In this document: positions 1 to 9,298 of the stretch, one piece after another | Numbering within the stretch: position 1 is the stretch's first letter | Layout of the letters: each line of letters begins with the position of its first letter | Assembly (NCBI GenBank): GCA_030432015.1 | Contig: JAUIHJ010000023.1 | Coordinates: 1-21,792, forward strand | Length of the DNA: 21,792 nucleotides | From: a bacterium | GTDB lineage: Bacteria; Planctomycetota; Planctomycetia; Pirellulales; Pirellulaceae | Reading direction: 5' to 3' | Notes under the pieces: model-generated | Told to the model about the DNA's origin: nothing | The model's input: the letters and a program-made list of their open reading frames with translations, nothing else | Databases searched by the model: none | Made by a program: the position numbers and the translations under genes

Positions 1-2049
1 GGCGATTCGGTACTCACCGCAAGCAATGGCGGCGACATCCAGATGCCACTGGTTACCTCGCTGAATGCGACCATTGTCACCCTGGATGGCACCGGCACGT
101 TGCCCGTGGCGCAGTTGACCGCGCTGACCAACAGCATTATCTCCATTTCCGGGATGGACGTCGACTTCACCAGTCTGACCAATGGGCTGGGAACGCAGAT
201 CACGATCAACGGAGTTAATGCGACGTTTCCAGCATTGACCAGCCTCGCTTACGGCGATGTCAGGCTTAATAGTGGTGGGACGACGACCTTTGCGAATGTA
301 ACGAATCTTGACGGTGCCAGCCTTTCGGTCAACGGCGGAGCGACACTGGCGTTGCCGGCCGTCACGTCACTGACAATGCCAGAAGATGCGTCCACATCGG
401 TATTTTCCGCCAGTGGAGCGGGCAGCGTCCTGGATTTGCACAATCTTCAAAGCATGACGCATCACGCGGCGGTGAACAGTCTGTTTGACATCAAAGCGTT
501 GGGCGGCGGCCAAGTGGACTTGGGCGGCTTGACGCAAATCAACGATCCAGCAACCGGTGATACGCGAGGTCGCGCGACTCGCGTTCTGGCCGACGGTACG
601 GGCAGTATCGTGGACTTCAATGCGTTGACCACGTTTCAGGATCTGAGTCCCTTTGACCACGTTTTCGGCGGCGATTCGGAACTCACCGCCAGCAATGGCG
701 GCGACATCCAGATGCCGCTGGTGACGTCGCTGAATGCAACCATCGTCACCCTGGATGGCACCGGCACGCTGCCCGTGGCGCAGTTGAATTCGCTGACCGA
801 TAGTATCGTCACCATTTCCGGGGCCGATGTTGATTTCACCGGCCTGACCAATGCGCGCGGAACGACCATGACGATCAACGGCGTCAACGGTGCCTTTCCG
901 GTGCTGACGAACCTTGCTTACGGCAATGTCACACTTAACAGCGGCGGGTCAACCTCGCTGCCAAACGTGACGAACATTGACGGCGCCAGCTTTTCGGTCA
1001 ACGGCGGAGAGGTTCTCGCACTACCCTCTGTGATGTCGCTGACGATGCCGGAAGATGCGTCCACATCGGTGTTTGCCGCCAGCGGCGCGGGAAGCGTCCT
1101 GGACTTGAGCCATCTTCAAAGCATGACGCATCACGCGGCGGTGAACAGTTTGATTGACATCAAAGCGTTGGGCGGCGGCCAAGTGGATTTGGGCGGCTTG
1201 ACGCAGATCAACGATCCGGCAACCGGTGATACGCGAGGTCGCTCGACTCGCGTCCTGGCCGATGGTACGGGCAGTATCGTGGACTTCAATATGCTGACCA
1301 CATTCCAGGACCTGAGCCCTTTTGGCCACGTTTTCGACGGTGCGTCCGCGCTCACGGCAACCAACGGCGGCGCTATTCAGATGCCACTGGTTACGTCACT
1401 GAACGCGACCATCGTGACGCTGGATGGCACCGGCACGTTGCCCATTGGGCAATTGACCGCGTTGACCAACAGCGTCATCACGGTTTCGGGCATTGACGCC
1501 GAGTTCACCAGCATGACCAATGGACGCGGATCTGAGCTTACGATCGACGGCGTCCACGCCGCGTTTCCAGTCTTGAAGAATCTTTCCTACGCCAGTGTGA
1601 CGCTCAGCAATGGTGGCACGGCGATGCTGACCAGCGTGACCAACATCAACGGCGTCAGCCTGTTCGTCAACGGCGGTGTCACGCTGGCGCTGCCGGCCGT
1701 TACGTCGCTGACGATGCCGGAGGATGCCAGCACGTCCGAATTCGCTGCCAGCGGTGCCGGCAGCGTTCTCGATTTGAGTCAACTTCGCAGCATGACGCAC
1801 CATGCAGCGGTCAACAGTTTGTTTGACATCAAAGCGTTGGGCGGCGGCCAAGTGGACTTACGCGGCCTGACGCAGATCAATGATCCAGCAACCGGTGATA
1901 CGCGAGGTCGATCGACTCGCGTCCTGGCCGATGGTACGGGCAGCACCGTGGACTTCAATGCGTTGACGACATTTCAGGATCTGAGTCCGGTCGACCACAT
2001 TTTTTCTGGCGGTTCCTCGCTCACGGCAACCAACGGCGGGTCGATCGCA
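1..2049 (+). repeat. 669-bp in-frame tandem repeats (3 full units plus a truncated fourth)
   Basis: Units start at 1, 670 and 1339, each exactly 669 bp (223 codons). A fourth copy starting at 2008 fades after about 40 bp. The array probably continues upstream because base 1 falls on a unit boundary. Each unit divides into about nine rungs of roughly 21 or more residues with the pattern hydrophobic-x-hydrophobic-x-G, then L-T-x-L, as expected for a beta-solenoid. The last 245 bp or so of units 1 and 2 (about 416-660 and 1085-1329) are nearly identical even at synonymous sites, while the middle of each unit has diverged. Confidence 0.95.
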
Positions 2050-5000
2050 ATCGACTCGCCAAGCAGCGTGTTTCAGCTTCAAAATACCAGTGTCACGCAT
2101 TCCGGAATCGGTGACATTCACTTTGCAGGCGGTACGCTGGGAGGCATCGACCTGGGGGCGAACCAAACGATGCCCGTCGTCGGCGGCAACGTGTCCTTCT
2201 CAAGCGACATGCCCATGGTCAGTGAAGGCTTGGTCCGGTTGGGGGTTGGGGCACAATTCGCGGTCGCGACGTCCATTCATTTGGACGGTACGGCGCGCGT
2301 CAACGTGCCAACCACTGGCACGCTCGCGGTGGCAGGTGACTGGCTCGGATCCACCACGAGCCTGGGTTCTCGACTGGATGGGAATCTGCTGTTCAACGGC
2401 GCTGGAACCGTTGCCGATCCACAGAAGTTCGAAGTGATGAGCGCCGATGGCGGCAATACAGTGACCGGCTTCGGGTCCCCATTCCTGATTCGCAATCTCA
2501 CGGTCGCTGAGAACACCTTCGTCATGCTTGTCGACGACTCGGATAATTCGCCAGGTAGCGCCCCGGAGTCGCTGTATGTCAACAGCCTGGTGGTTCCGCT
2601 CGGCAGTACCTTGGACCTGAACGGGCTCAACGTCTACACACGCGGAAGTGTATTGCTGGGGCAAATCCGCAACGGCACGGTCAAACAGATCCTCGACAGC
2701 GGTTCGATCGCCTTGAATACGCCAACTCCAGGCTCCATCAGTATTGTGGGCGAGCACGATGACTGGTCATTCTTTGCCAGGGGAGGACGGTCGCTCACCG
2801 TTGCCGTGAATCCCGGCGGAGCGGAACTACCGGCCAGTGTATCGCCTTACCTGGAGGTCGTCCGCGTCGAGATTCTCAACAGTTCCGGTGCCATTGTGGA
2901 TAGCGCCCAAAGCTCGGTGCAAGACACCCCTGTTGTATTGAGTGGAATCCAAGTGCCGGCAGACGGTGTCTATCGAGCGCGGATTCGAGCTGCGGACAGC
3001 CAGCCATTGCAGACCGGCAACTATATGCTCAGCGTCTGGGATTCAACCGCCGATCGCGCGGCGTTGGAACTCAATCACACGGTGCGCGGTAACATTGAAA
3101 GTCCGTACAGCTTGGACGAATGGACCTTTTCCGGAGTTGCCGGTCAACTGGTCCGATTCAACCTGGTTAATCGCACCGATGCGAACATCGTGTTCACGTT
3201 GACGGGCCCGGATGACTGGGTCGGTTTCATGGACCTCGGTGAATCATCCGAGCTCATTAATCTGCCGGAATCAGGGAGGTACACGCTGTCGGTCCGTGGC
3301 ACGGGCGGATTGGCAGGCGGCGACTACGCGATGAATGTAACGGAGGTGTCGCGAACCGCGCTCGCCTTGGATTCAACGTACACCGGTTCCTTGATGGGCA
3401 GTGGGCAAGCACAGTTGTTTGAAATCGCGGTCCCCGCAGCAAACCCCTTGCTGATTCTCCTTGATGACCTGAGCGACGCCAACAGAAACGAAGTCTACGC
3501 GCGCTTTGGTGAACCTCCGACAAGGTCCGCTTACGACGTACGATTCAATCAACGAGGTGCGGACCAGGCCGTTCTGGTCCCGCGCGCCATGGCGGGCACC
3601 TGGTTTATCCTGGTCTACGGCGACGACGTACCCACCCCTGCCGACTACACGCTCTTGGCCACAAGCTCGTCCGTGCTTCTCCAGCAGTCATCACCACATC
3701 GCAGTGGCAGCGGAGTTGATACGGTATTGACGCTGGTCGGTGCTGGGTTTGTCCCTGGCGCAGACGTGTCAGTGTTCCGAGAGGACACCGTTTACCTGGC
3801 AGATTCCAGTGAAGTCGATTCCTACCGGCAAATCACGGCGACCTTCGACGCGGGCACGCTGCCGCCCGGGACGTACACGGTGCGCGTTTCAAATCCGGAC
3901 GGCTCGACCGACCGGTTGGAAGAGGCCCTGACGATTGTTGCCGGTGGCGAGGCCAAGCTGGTGACCAACCTGATTACCCCCAACGCATTGGGATTTCACG
4001 GACTTGGCGAAATCGTCATCGAGTACGCGAACGTCGGAGACGCGGCGATGCCGTCGCCGCTGCTGGACTTTAGTGCCGAGCAGAACGGTCGGCAGGGCGC
4101 CCTTCTGACGCTCGACGCATCACGCCTCACGTCCGGATTCTGGACGTCCGCGATTCCGGAAGGATTCAGCAATTCCATTCAGTTCCTGGCGACCGGAGCC
4201 AGCCCGGGCGTACTCCAGCCGGGCGAATCGGGAAGTGTAACGGTCTACTACGCCGGCTGGCAGCGCCCCTGGGTCAGCGGCACGTTCAATTTCACGGTCA
4301 ACCCGATTCTGGCGACGGACGAGACCACGATCGATTGGAATGCCATCAAGGACGAGATACGTCCTCACATGATCACGCCGCCCGCTTGGAACGCGATTTA
4401 TGACAACTTCACCACCCAAGTCGGCGATACCTGGGGCGACTATGTCCGCATGCTCGCCGACAATGCCCGCTTTCTGCAACGGCTGGGTCGCGACGTGACC
4501 GATGTCGGTGATCTGAACGCCTTCGAAGTTCAACAGGCGATGGGATTTTCGCCCGTCTCTGTGCTGGCCCGCTCGGTCGACGCCATCGTGACCGCGCCCG
4601 GCCTCGACATTGGCTTCAGCCGATCCTTCAGTTCGAGCCTCGCGGCGCGGCACGAATTGGGCCCCTTGGGTTACGGCTGGAATTGGAATGGCTACTGGGA
4701 CTTGCGATCGGACGCGCGGGAAGACGGTACGGTGGAGATCCACGGGATGGGCGGCTATCAGCGGGTATTTCAGCCCGACAGCCGGCGCTTCGACACGTAC
4801 TTCGCGGGCGTGGGTGACTACGGCACGATTTCCGCAGTGGCTGGACGCAGCTTCACGCTCGAAGAAGCGGACGGAACGCGTATTTTCTTCAATGCGAACG
4901 GGCGAGTTGAGGCGGTCGAGGATACCAATGGTAATCGAATCGTCGCAACCTACACCGACGAGTTACTCACGCAACTGACACAGACCTCGGGCGCATTTTT

Positions 5001-8000
5001 GACAATTGATTACAACGCCGCCGGCCGGATCGTTCATCTGATCGACTCGATCGGGCGCGAAACACAATTCACCTACGACGTATCGAACGAACATCTCATC
5101 TCGGTCGAGGCGTTTGACGGTCGCGTCACAGGATATGGCTACTCGTCACAGACGACACCAACGCACCGGCATGCCCTTACCAGCATCGTCGGCGCGAATG
5201 GAGTCGAGACGGCGTACGAATACGATACCCGCGGCAGGCTGTCATCGATCGGGCTGAGCGACAACACCGAGACGTCCAATCTCACCTATGATTCGGCCGG
5301 CACGGTGTTTGTTACGGCAACTGCCAGCGCTACGGCGCCGGGAGGAACGGGCCGATTCTTGTATGACCAGAACGGCCAGCTCGCGCGCATTGAAGATCCG
5401 TTGGAAAACTCGGTATTCTTCGCCTATGACCAGCGATTCAATCTGACTGAAGTTACCGACGGCGGCGGTCGTTCGATTGGTTACCAATACGATGCCGACG
5501 GCAACCTGATTCAACTCAGCGACGCCCTGGGAAATGCAACGCAGTTCGACTACGACGGGCCGTTCAATCGCATGACCGAGATGACCGATGCGCTGGGGCG
5601 CGACACGTCGTACGCCTACACGGAGGAAGGCAACTTACAGATGATTACCTACGCCGACGATGCCACAAACGTCTGGACGTACGATACGCTAGGCAATATC
5701 ACGTCGAGTACCAATGCCCGCGGTCAGGCAATTGGCTTCACGTATGATAGTGCGGGCCGACTGACGCAGAAACGTTATCCGGACAATTCGACGGTCGACT
5801 TCACCTACGACAGTCGTGGCAACCTGGAAGTCATGTCCGATGCGACGGGAACGACCGAATACGAATACGAACCGGCAACCGATCGGCTCCTTAAGGTCAC
5901 TTACCCGGGCGACCGCACACTGGCGTTCACTTACGACGCAGCGGGGCGCCGTGCATCCAGCACCGATGAATTGGGCTACGCGCTCACCTACGATTACAAC
6001 GATGCAGGGCGAATCGCCTCCATTACGGACAGCAATAGCGTCGTTCAAGTGCAATACGACTATGACTCACAGGGATTCCTACAGCGCAAGGAACTAGGCA
6101 ACGGTGTTTTTACGACGTACCAATATGATGCAACAGGCCAACTCACCCACTTGGTCAACCATGCCGCGGCAGACGCAATTCTGTCGTCATTCTTCTATAC
6201 TTACGACGAACGTGGCTTGCGATCGTCAATGACGTCGATCGAGGGTCAATGGAGCTACCGATACGATGACGTCGGACAACTCGTTGGCTGGACCGATCCG
6301 CAGGGAATCGAGTCGCGGGTCGCCTATGATGCGGTTGGAAACCGCGTTACGGATGCCGAGGACGACATTGCGAGAGCGTACACCGTCAATGAACTAAACC
6401 AATACACCGAAGTCGCCGGTGTACGGTATTTTTACGATGCCGACGGAAACTTGATCCGCAAAGAAGACGGCGCCGATATCACGACGTATGACTATGACGT
6501 CGACAACCGGTTGGTCCGCATCACGGAGGGGACCGAGACGTTTGAGAATGTCTACAACGGTTTCGGATCACGGATGGCAGTCCGGATCAATGGCGAAGCG
6601 ACCGACTTTGTGATCGACCCCTTCGGGCTCGGCAACGTGGTGGGCGAATATGATGCTGCCGGGCAGTTGGTTGCCAGAAACGTTCATGGCGTTGGCTTGC
6701 TGTCACGAACTGATGCCGCAAGTGCTTTCTTCACTTTTGATGCGTTAGGGTCCACGGCGGATGTGACCGGTGCTGCAGGAGACGTCCTATCTCATTTCAG
6801 CTATACGCCATTTGGCGAGTTTTCCGTGCCCACCGCGTCGACCCTCGGAGACCCACGCTTCATTGGCGAATTTGGAATCTCGCAAGCCCCTGACCTCTAT
6901 GCGATGCGGGCTCGCTTTTACGATGCCGGGCTCGGTCGATTCACCCAGCGCGATCCCATTGGTCTGCTGGCTGGCGACCCGAACTTCTACCGCTATGCAG
7001 TCAATAACCCGATTAGCTATGTCGACTACAACGGTCTTTGGAGCGGTGAGGCCAGCGGATTCGTGGGTGCCGGTGGCGCGGTCTACGGCGGCATTAACAT
7101 AGGCCCCAACGGTTCGGTCGATTTTACGATCGGCGTCGGCGTCGGCGTGGGAGGTGGTGGCGGCGTGGGAGTCAGCACCAGCACGCCGGGGGGCGGACCT
7201 TCCGTTGGCGTGACAGGCGCCGGCGCCACGCCCTGGGGCGTTGGCGGCAGTGTGACGGGCGGGACGAACGGTGTTGATGGGAGTGTCGGCGTTGGGCCAG
7301 GACTGGGAGGCTTCATCGGCCCAACCGGAACAATTTGCGTCTGGAATTGTGGCGGCGGTGGATCCGGCGGAAACGGTGGTGGCAACGGTGGTGGCAACGG
7401 TGGTGGCAATGGTGGTGGCAATGGTGGTGGCAACGGTGGTGGCAACGGAGGTGGCGCAGGAGGTGGCGCAGGGGGTGGCGCAGGAGGTGGTGCAGGGGGC
7501 GGTGCAGGAGGTAGCGATGGCGGCTCAGCCTACTATTGTGTCGGGCGAGGTTGCACGCTGATGCCGTGGCCCAACGGTGGCGGCGGTGGTGCCGGCGGTG
7601 GCTCGGGCGGCAGTTCCAGTCCAGTCCAAGCGATTGATCCCAATGAAAAGACCGGCCCAGCAGGGTTTGGCGACGAGCATTTCGTGGCTGCCGGGATCCG
7701 CTTGCCGTATAAGATCGAATTCGAGAACGACGAGGACGCAACCGCCCCGGCCCAGCGCGTCGACATTACCGATCAATTGAGTTCGCAGTTCGATTGGGAC
7801 ACGTTTGAATTGACGTCCGTAGGATTCGGCGACCTCTATCTAGCAATCCCGGACGGGCCGAATTTTTTCCGCACGACCGTCGACACGACGATCAACGGTT
7901 ATTCGTTCCAGGTTGAGATCGAACTCGGCTTGCGAGCCGCAACCGGCGAGGTGTACGCCCAGTTCCTTTCGATCGATGCCGCCACGGGGCTTCCACCCCA

Positions 8001-9063
8001 CGTTCTCGCCGGGTTCCTGCCGCCGGAAGACGGTACAGGGCGTGGCCAAGGATTCTTCACCTATACGATCAAGGCGCTGCCTGGTCTATCGTCCGGCACG
8101 ACCATCACGAACGTGGCCCTGATCACCTTCGACCGAAGTGAGACGATCGCGACCGATCAGGTCGATCCTCATGACCCCAGCCAGGGAACGGACCCCGCCC
8201 TGCGTGCTCCGATCACGATCGATGCCGGCGGGCCGACAAGCTCGGTCGATGCACTCCCACCCACCTCCAACGTGACCACAATTGACGTTTCCTGGACGGG
8301 ATCGGATGACGCCAATGGCTCGGGAGTCCGGGCCTACGACATCTTTGTTTCGGATGACGGTGGACCGTTTGTCCCGTGGCTCACGTCGTTTACCGAAACA
8401 ACCGCCGAGTTTACGGGACTCAGCGGACATTCGTACGGCTTTTACAGCGTCGCGATTGACAACGTGGGGCATCGCGAAGCGGCAGCGTCAGGTCCGGACG
8501 CGACGATTGAATTCACCGCAGTCTTTCCCTGGCATAATGCATCGCTGCCGCACGATGCCAACGGGGACGGCATCGCATCTCCCCAAGATGCGCTGGTGAT
8601 TATCAACCGGCTGAATTCCATCGGGCCAGGCGAATTGCCAACTCCCATGCCGTCGGACGAGCCGCCCCCGTACTACGACGTTAATCGGGACGGCTTGATC
8701 ACGGCCAATGACGTCTTACAAGTGTTCAACAGGCTGAACGCGCCTACCGGTGGCGAGGGTGAGCCTGCCAGCTTGTTCGCGGCATTCGAGGCAACGGCGG
8801 TTCCACAATACGTCTCGAGCCTGATTCAACCGGTCAATCGAACCACCCCGGCATCGACGCCCCGCCACAGCGCGGCGCCCGCGTCCTGGCACGGGCGGGC
8901 TGCTTCGCAGAAACCTTTCGATTCGACGCTGCGGACGCACGTCGGCCCTGGTCGCGCGGACGATGACGAACACACGATCGCGTTCGACGCGTTTGCCACG
9001 GCAGTCGACGATTTTTTTGGATCGAGTCATGCTGATGGCACCGCATGGTGGACGCGGGATTAA
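1..9063 (+). CDS. Giant RHS/YD-repeat surface protein with solenoid repeats and dockerin (5' partial)
   Basis: The reading frame is open from base 1, so the start and any signal peptide lie upstream; 3020 residues are visible. Order by nucleotide: three 223-aa repeats (1-2007) plus a truncated fourth; a transition beta-rich region (about 2050-2730); three pre-peptidase C-terminal-like beta domains (about 2731-3665); an IPT/TIG-like domain (about 3665-3945); a CARDB-like segment (about 3950-4310); an RHS entry region containing LGYGWNWNGYWDL (about 4555-4720); many YD repeats (about 4720-6560); the RHS core with RARFYDAGLGRF and RDPIGL (6607-7040); a Gly-rich region (7042-7620); a DPNEKTGPAG domain (7636-8190); an Fn3-like domain (about 8220-8510); a type I dockerin with two DxNxDG-type loops (8554 and 8677); and a polar tail. 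RHS proteins form hollow beta-cages. Here the core is followed by about 670 residues rather than a short toxin, so a structural or adhesive surface role is more likely than a polymorphic toxin. No immunity-like gene follows. Confidence 0.93.
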   Translation, partial: GDSVLTASNGGDIQMPLVTSLNATIVTLDGTGTLPVAQLTALTNSIISISGMDVDFTSLTNGLGTQITINGVNATFPALTSLAYGDVRLNSGGTTTFANVTNLDGASLSVNGGATLALPAVTSLTMPEDASTSVFSASGAGSVLDLHNLQSMTHHAAVNSLFDIKALGGGQVDLGGLTQINDPATGDTRGRATRVLADGTGSIVDFNALTTFQDLSPFDHVFGGDSELTASNGGDIQMPLVTSLNATIVTLDGTGTLPVAQLNSLTDSIVTISGADVDFTGLTNARGTTMTINGVNGAFPVLTNLAYGNVTLNSGGSTSLPNVTNIDGASFSVNGGEVLALPSVMSLTMPEDASTSVFAASGAGSVLDLSHLQSMTHHAAVNSLIDIKALGGGQVDLGGLTQINDPATGDTRGRSTRVLADGTGSIVDFNMLTTFQDLSPFGHVFDGASALTATNGGAIQMPLVTSLNATIVTLDGTGTLPIGQLTALTNSVITVSGIDAEFTSMTNGRGSELTIDGVHAAFPVLKNLSYASVTLSNGGTAMLTSVTNINGVSLFVNGGVTLALPAVTSLTMPEDASTSEFAASGAGSVLDLSQLRSMTHHAAVNSLFDIKALGGGQVDLRGLTQINDPATGDTRGRSTRVLADGTGSTVDFNALTTFQDLSPVDHIFSGGSSLTATNGGSIAIDSPSSVFQLQNTSVTHSGIGDIHFAGGTLGGIDLGANQTMPVVGGNVSFSSDMPMVSEGLVRLGVGAQFAVATSIHLDGTARVNVPTTGTLAVAGDWLGSTTSLGSRLDGNLLFNGAGTVADPQKFEVMSADGGNTVTGFGSPFLIRNLTVAENTFVMLVDDSDNSPGSAPESLYVNSLVVPLGSTLDLNGLNVYTRGSVLLGQIRNGTVKQILDSGSIALNTPTPGSISIVGEHDDWSFFARGGRSLTVAVNPGGAELPASVSPYLEVVRVEILNSSGAIVDSAQSSVQDTPVVLSGIQVPADGVYRARIRAADSQPLQTGNYMLSVWDSTADRAALELNHTVRGNIESPYSLDEWTFSGVAGQLVRFNLVNRTDANIVFTLTGPDDWVGFMDLGESSELINLPESGRYTLSVRGTGGLAGGDYAMNVTEVSRTALALDSTYTGSLMGSGQAQLFEIAVPAANPLLILLDDLSDANRNEVYARFGEPPTRSAYDVRFNQRGADQAVLVPRAMAGTWFILVYGDDVPTPADYTLLATSSSVLLQQSSPHRSGSGVDTVLTLVGAGFVPGADVSVFREDTVYLADSSEVDSYRQITATFDAGTLPPGTYTVRVSNPDGSTDRLEEALTIVAGGEAKLVTNLITPNALGFHGLGEIVIEYANVGDAAMPSPLLDFSAEQNGRQGALLTLDASRLTSGFWTSAIPEGFSNSIQFLATGASPGVLQPGESGSVTVYYAGWQRPWVSGTFNFTVNPILATDETTIDWNAIKDEIRPHMITPPAWNAIYDNFTTQVGDTWGDYVRMLADNARFLQRLGRDVTDVGDLNAFEVQQAMGFSPVSVLARSVDAIVTAPGLDIGFSRSFSSSLAARHELGPLGYGWNWNGYWDLRSDAREDGTVEIHGMGGYQRVFQPDSRRFDTYFAGVGDYGTISAVAGRSFTLEEADGTRIFFNANGRVEAVEDTNGNRIVATYTDELLTQLTQTSGAFLTIDYNAAGRIVHLIDSIGRETQFTYDVSNEHLISVEAFDGRVTGYGYSSQTTPTHRHALTSIVGANGVETAYEYDTRGRLSSIGLSDNTETSNLTYDSAGTVFVTATASATAPGGTGRFLYDQNGQLARIEDPLENSVFFAYDQRFNLTEVTDGGGRSIGYQYDADGNLIQLSDALGNATQFDYDGPFNRMTEMTDALGRDTSYAYTEEGNLQMITYADDATNVWTYDTLGNITSSTNARGQAIGFTYDSAGRLTQKRYPDNSTVDFTYDSRGNLEVMSDATGTTEYEYEPATDRLLKVTYPGDRTLAFTYDAAGRRASSTDELGYALTYDYNDAGRIASITDSNSVVQVQYDYDSQGFLQRKELGNGVFTTYQYDATGQLTHLVNHAAADAILSSFFYTYDERGLRSSMTSIEGQWSYRYDDVGQLVGWTDPQGIESRVAYDAVGNRVTDAEDDIARAYTVNELNQYTEVAGVRYFYDADGNLIRKEDGADITTYDYDVDNRLVRITEGTETFENVYNGFGSRMAVRINGEATDFVIDPFGLGNVVGEYDAAGQLVARNVHGVGLLSRTDAASAFFTFDALGSTADVTGAAGDVLSHFSYTPFGEFSVPTASTLGDPRFIGEFGISQAPDLYAMRARFYDAGLGRFTQRDPIGLLAGDPNFYRYAVNNPISYVDYNGLWSGEASGFVGAGGAVYGGINIGPNGSVDFTIGVGVGVGGGGGVGVSTSTPGGGPSVGVTGAGATPWGVGGSVTGGTNGVDGSVGVGPGLGGFIGPTGTICVWNCGGGGSGGNGGGNGGGNGGGNGGGNGGGNGGGNGGGAGGGAGGGAGGGAGGGAGGSDGGSAYYCVGRGCTLMPWPNGGGGGAGGGSGGSSSPVQAIDPNEKTGPAGFGDEHFVAAGIRLPYKIEFENDEDATAPAQRVDITDQLSSQFDWDTFELTSVGFGDLYLAIPDGPNFFRTTVDTTINGYSFQVEIELGLRAATGEVYAQFLSIDAATGLPPHVLAGFLPPEDGTGRGQGFFTYTIKALPGLSSGTTITNVALITFDRSETIATDQVDPHDPSQGTDPALRAPITIDAGGPTSSVDALPPTSNVTTIDVSWTGSDDANGSGVRAYDIFVSDDGGPFVPWLTSFTETTAEFTGLSGHSYGFYSVAIDNVGHREAAASGPDATIEFTAVFPWHNASLPHDANGDGIASPQDALVIINRLNSIGPGELPTPMPSDEPPPYYDVNRDGLITANDVLQVFNRLNAPTGGEGEPASLFAAFEATAVPQYVSSLIQPVNRTTPASTPRHSAAPASWHGRAASQKPFDSTLRTHVGPGRADDDEHTIAFDAFATAVDDFFGSSHADGTAWWTRD
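7372..7515 (+). repeat. 12-bp minisatellite encoding a Gly-rich linker
   Basis: There are twelve consecutive 12-bp units within the giant RHS gene. The first seven encode N-G-G-G and the next five A-G-G-G (the last is A-G-G-S). Third-position differences among units (aac/aat, ggt/gga/ggg) show that some are older copies. Two cysteine pairs bracket the array: CVWNC (codons at 7336 and 7348) and CVGRGC (7537 and 7552). Arrays of this kind can change length by slippage without breaking the frame. Confidence 0.95.
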
Positions 9064-9298
9064 CCGTCGTATGCGATGGGGGCAACGATTTTGATGCAGG
9101 GCAGAGATTTTGAGCAAGGCGGTCCTGGTGCCGTCTGGAGCGTGTGACCCGGTCGCTGCACGGTCGCTGCCGCGTGCGTGAGGTGTCCGCCGTTCGTCCT
9201 CGGGTGTTGCGCCGGGCTGCGAACCGGGTGCATCGGCGGTATCATGGCGACATCCGGTCTGCTTCGACTTCCGCCATTCCTCTCACGGGCCCGTCGCC

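Noticed and set aside
7083..7445. Minus-strand proline-rich frame opposite the Gly-rich segment
   Set aside because: It is the antisense of the GGN codon repeats; the plus frame is continuous with RHS and dockerin domains.
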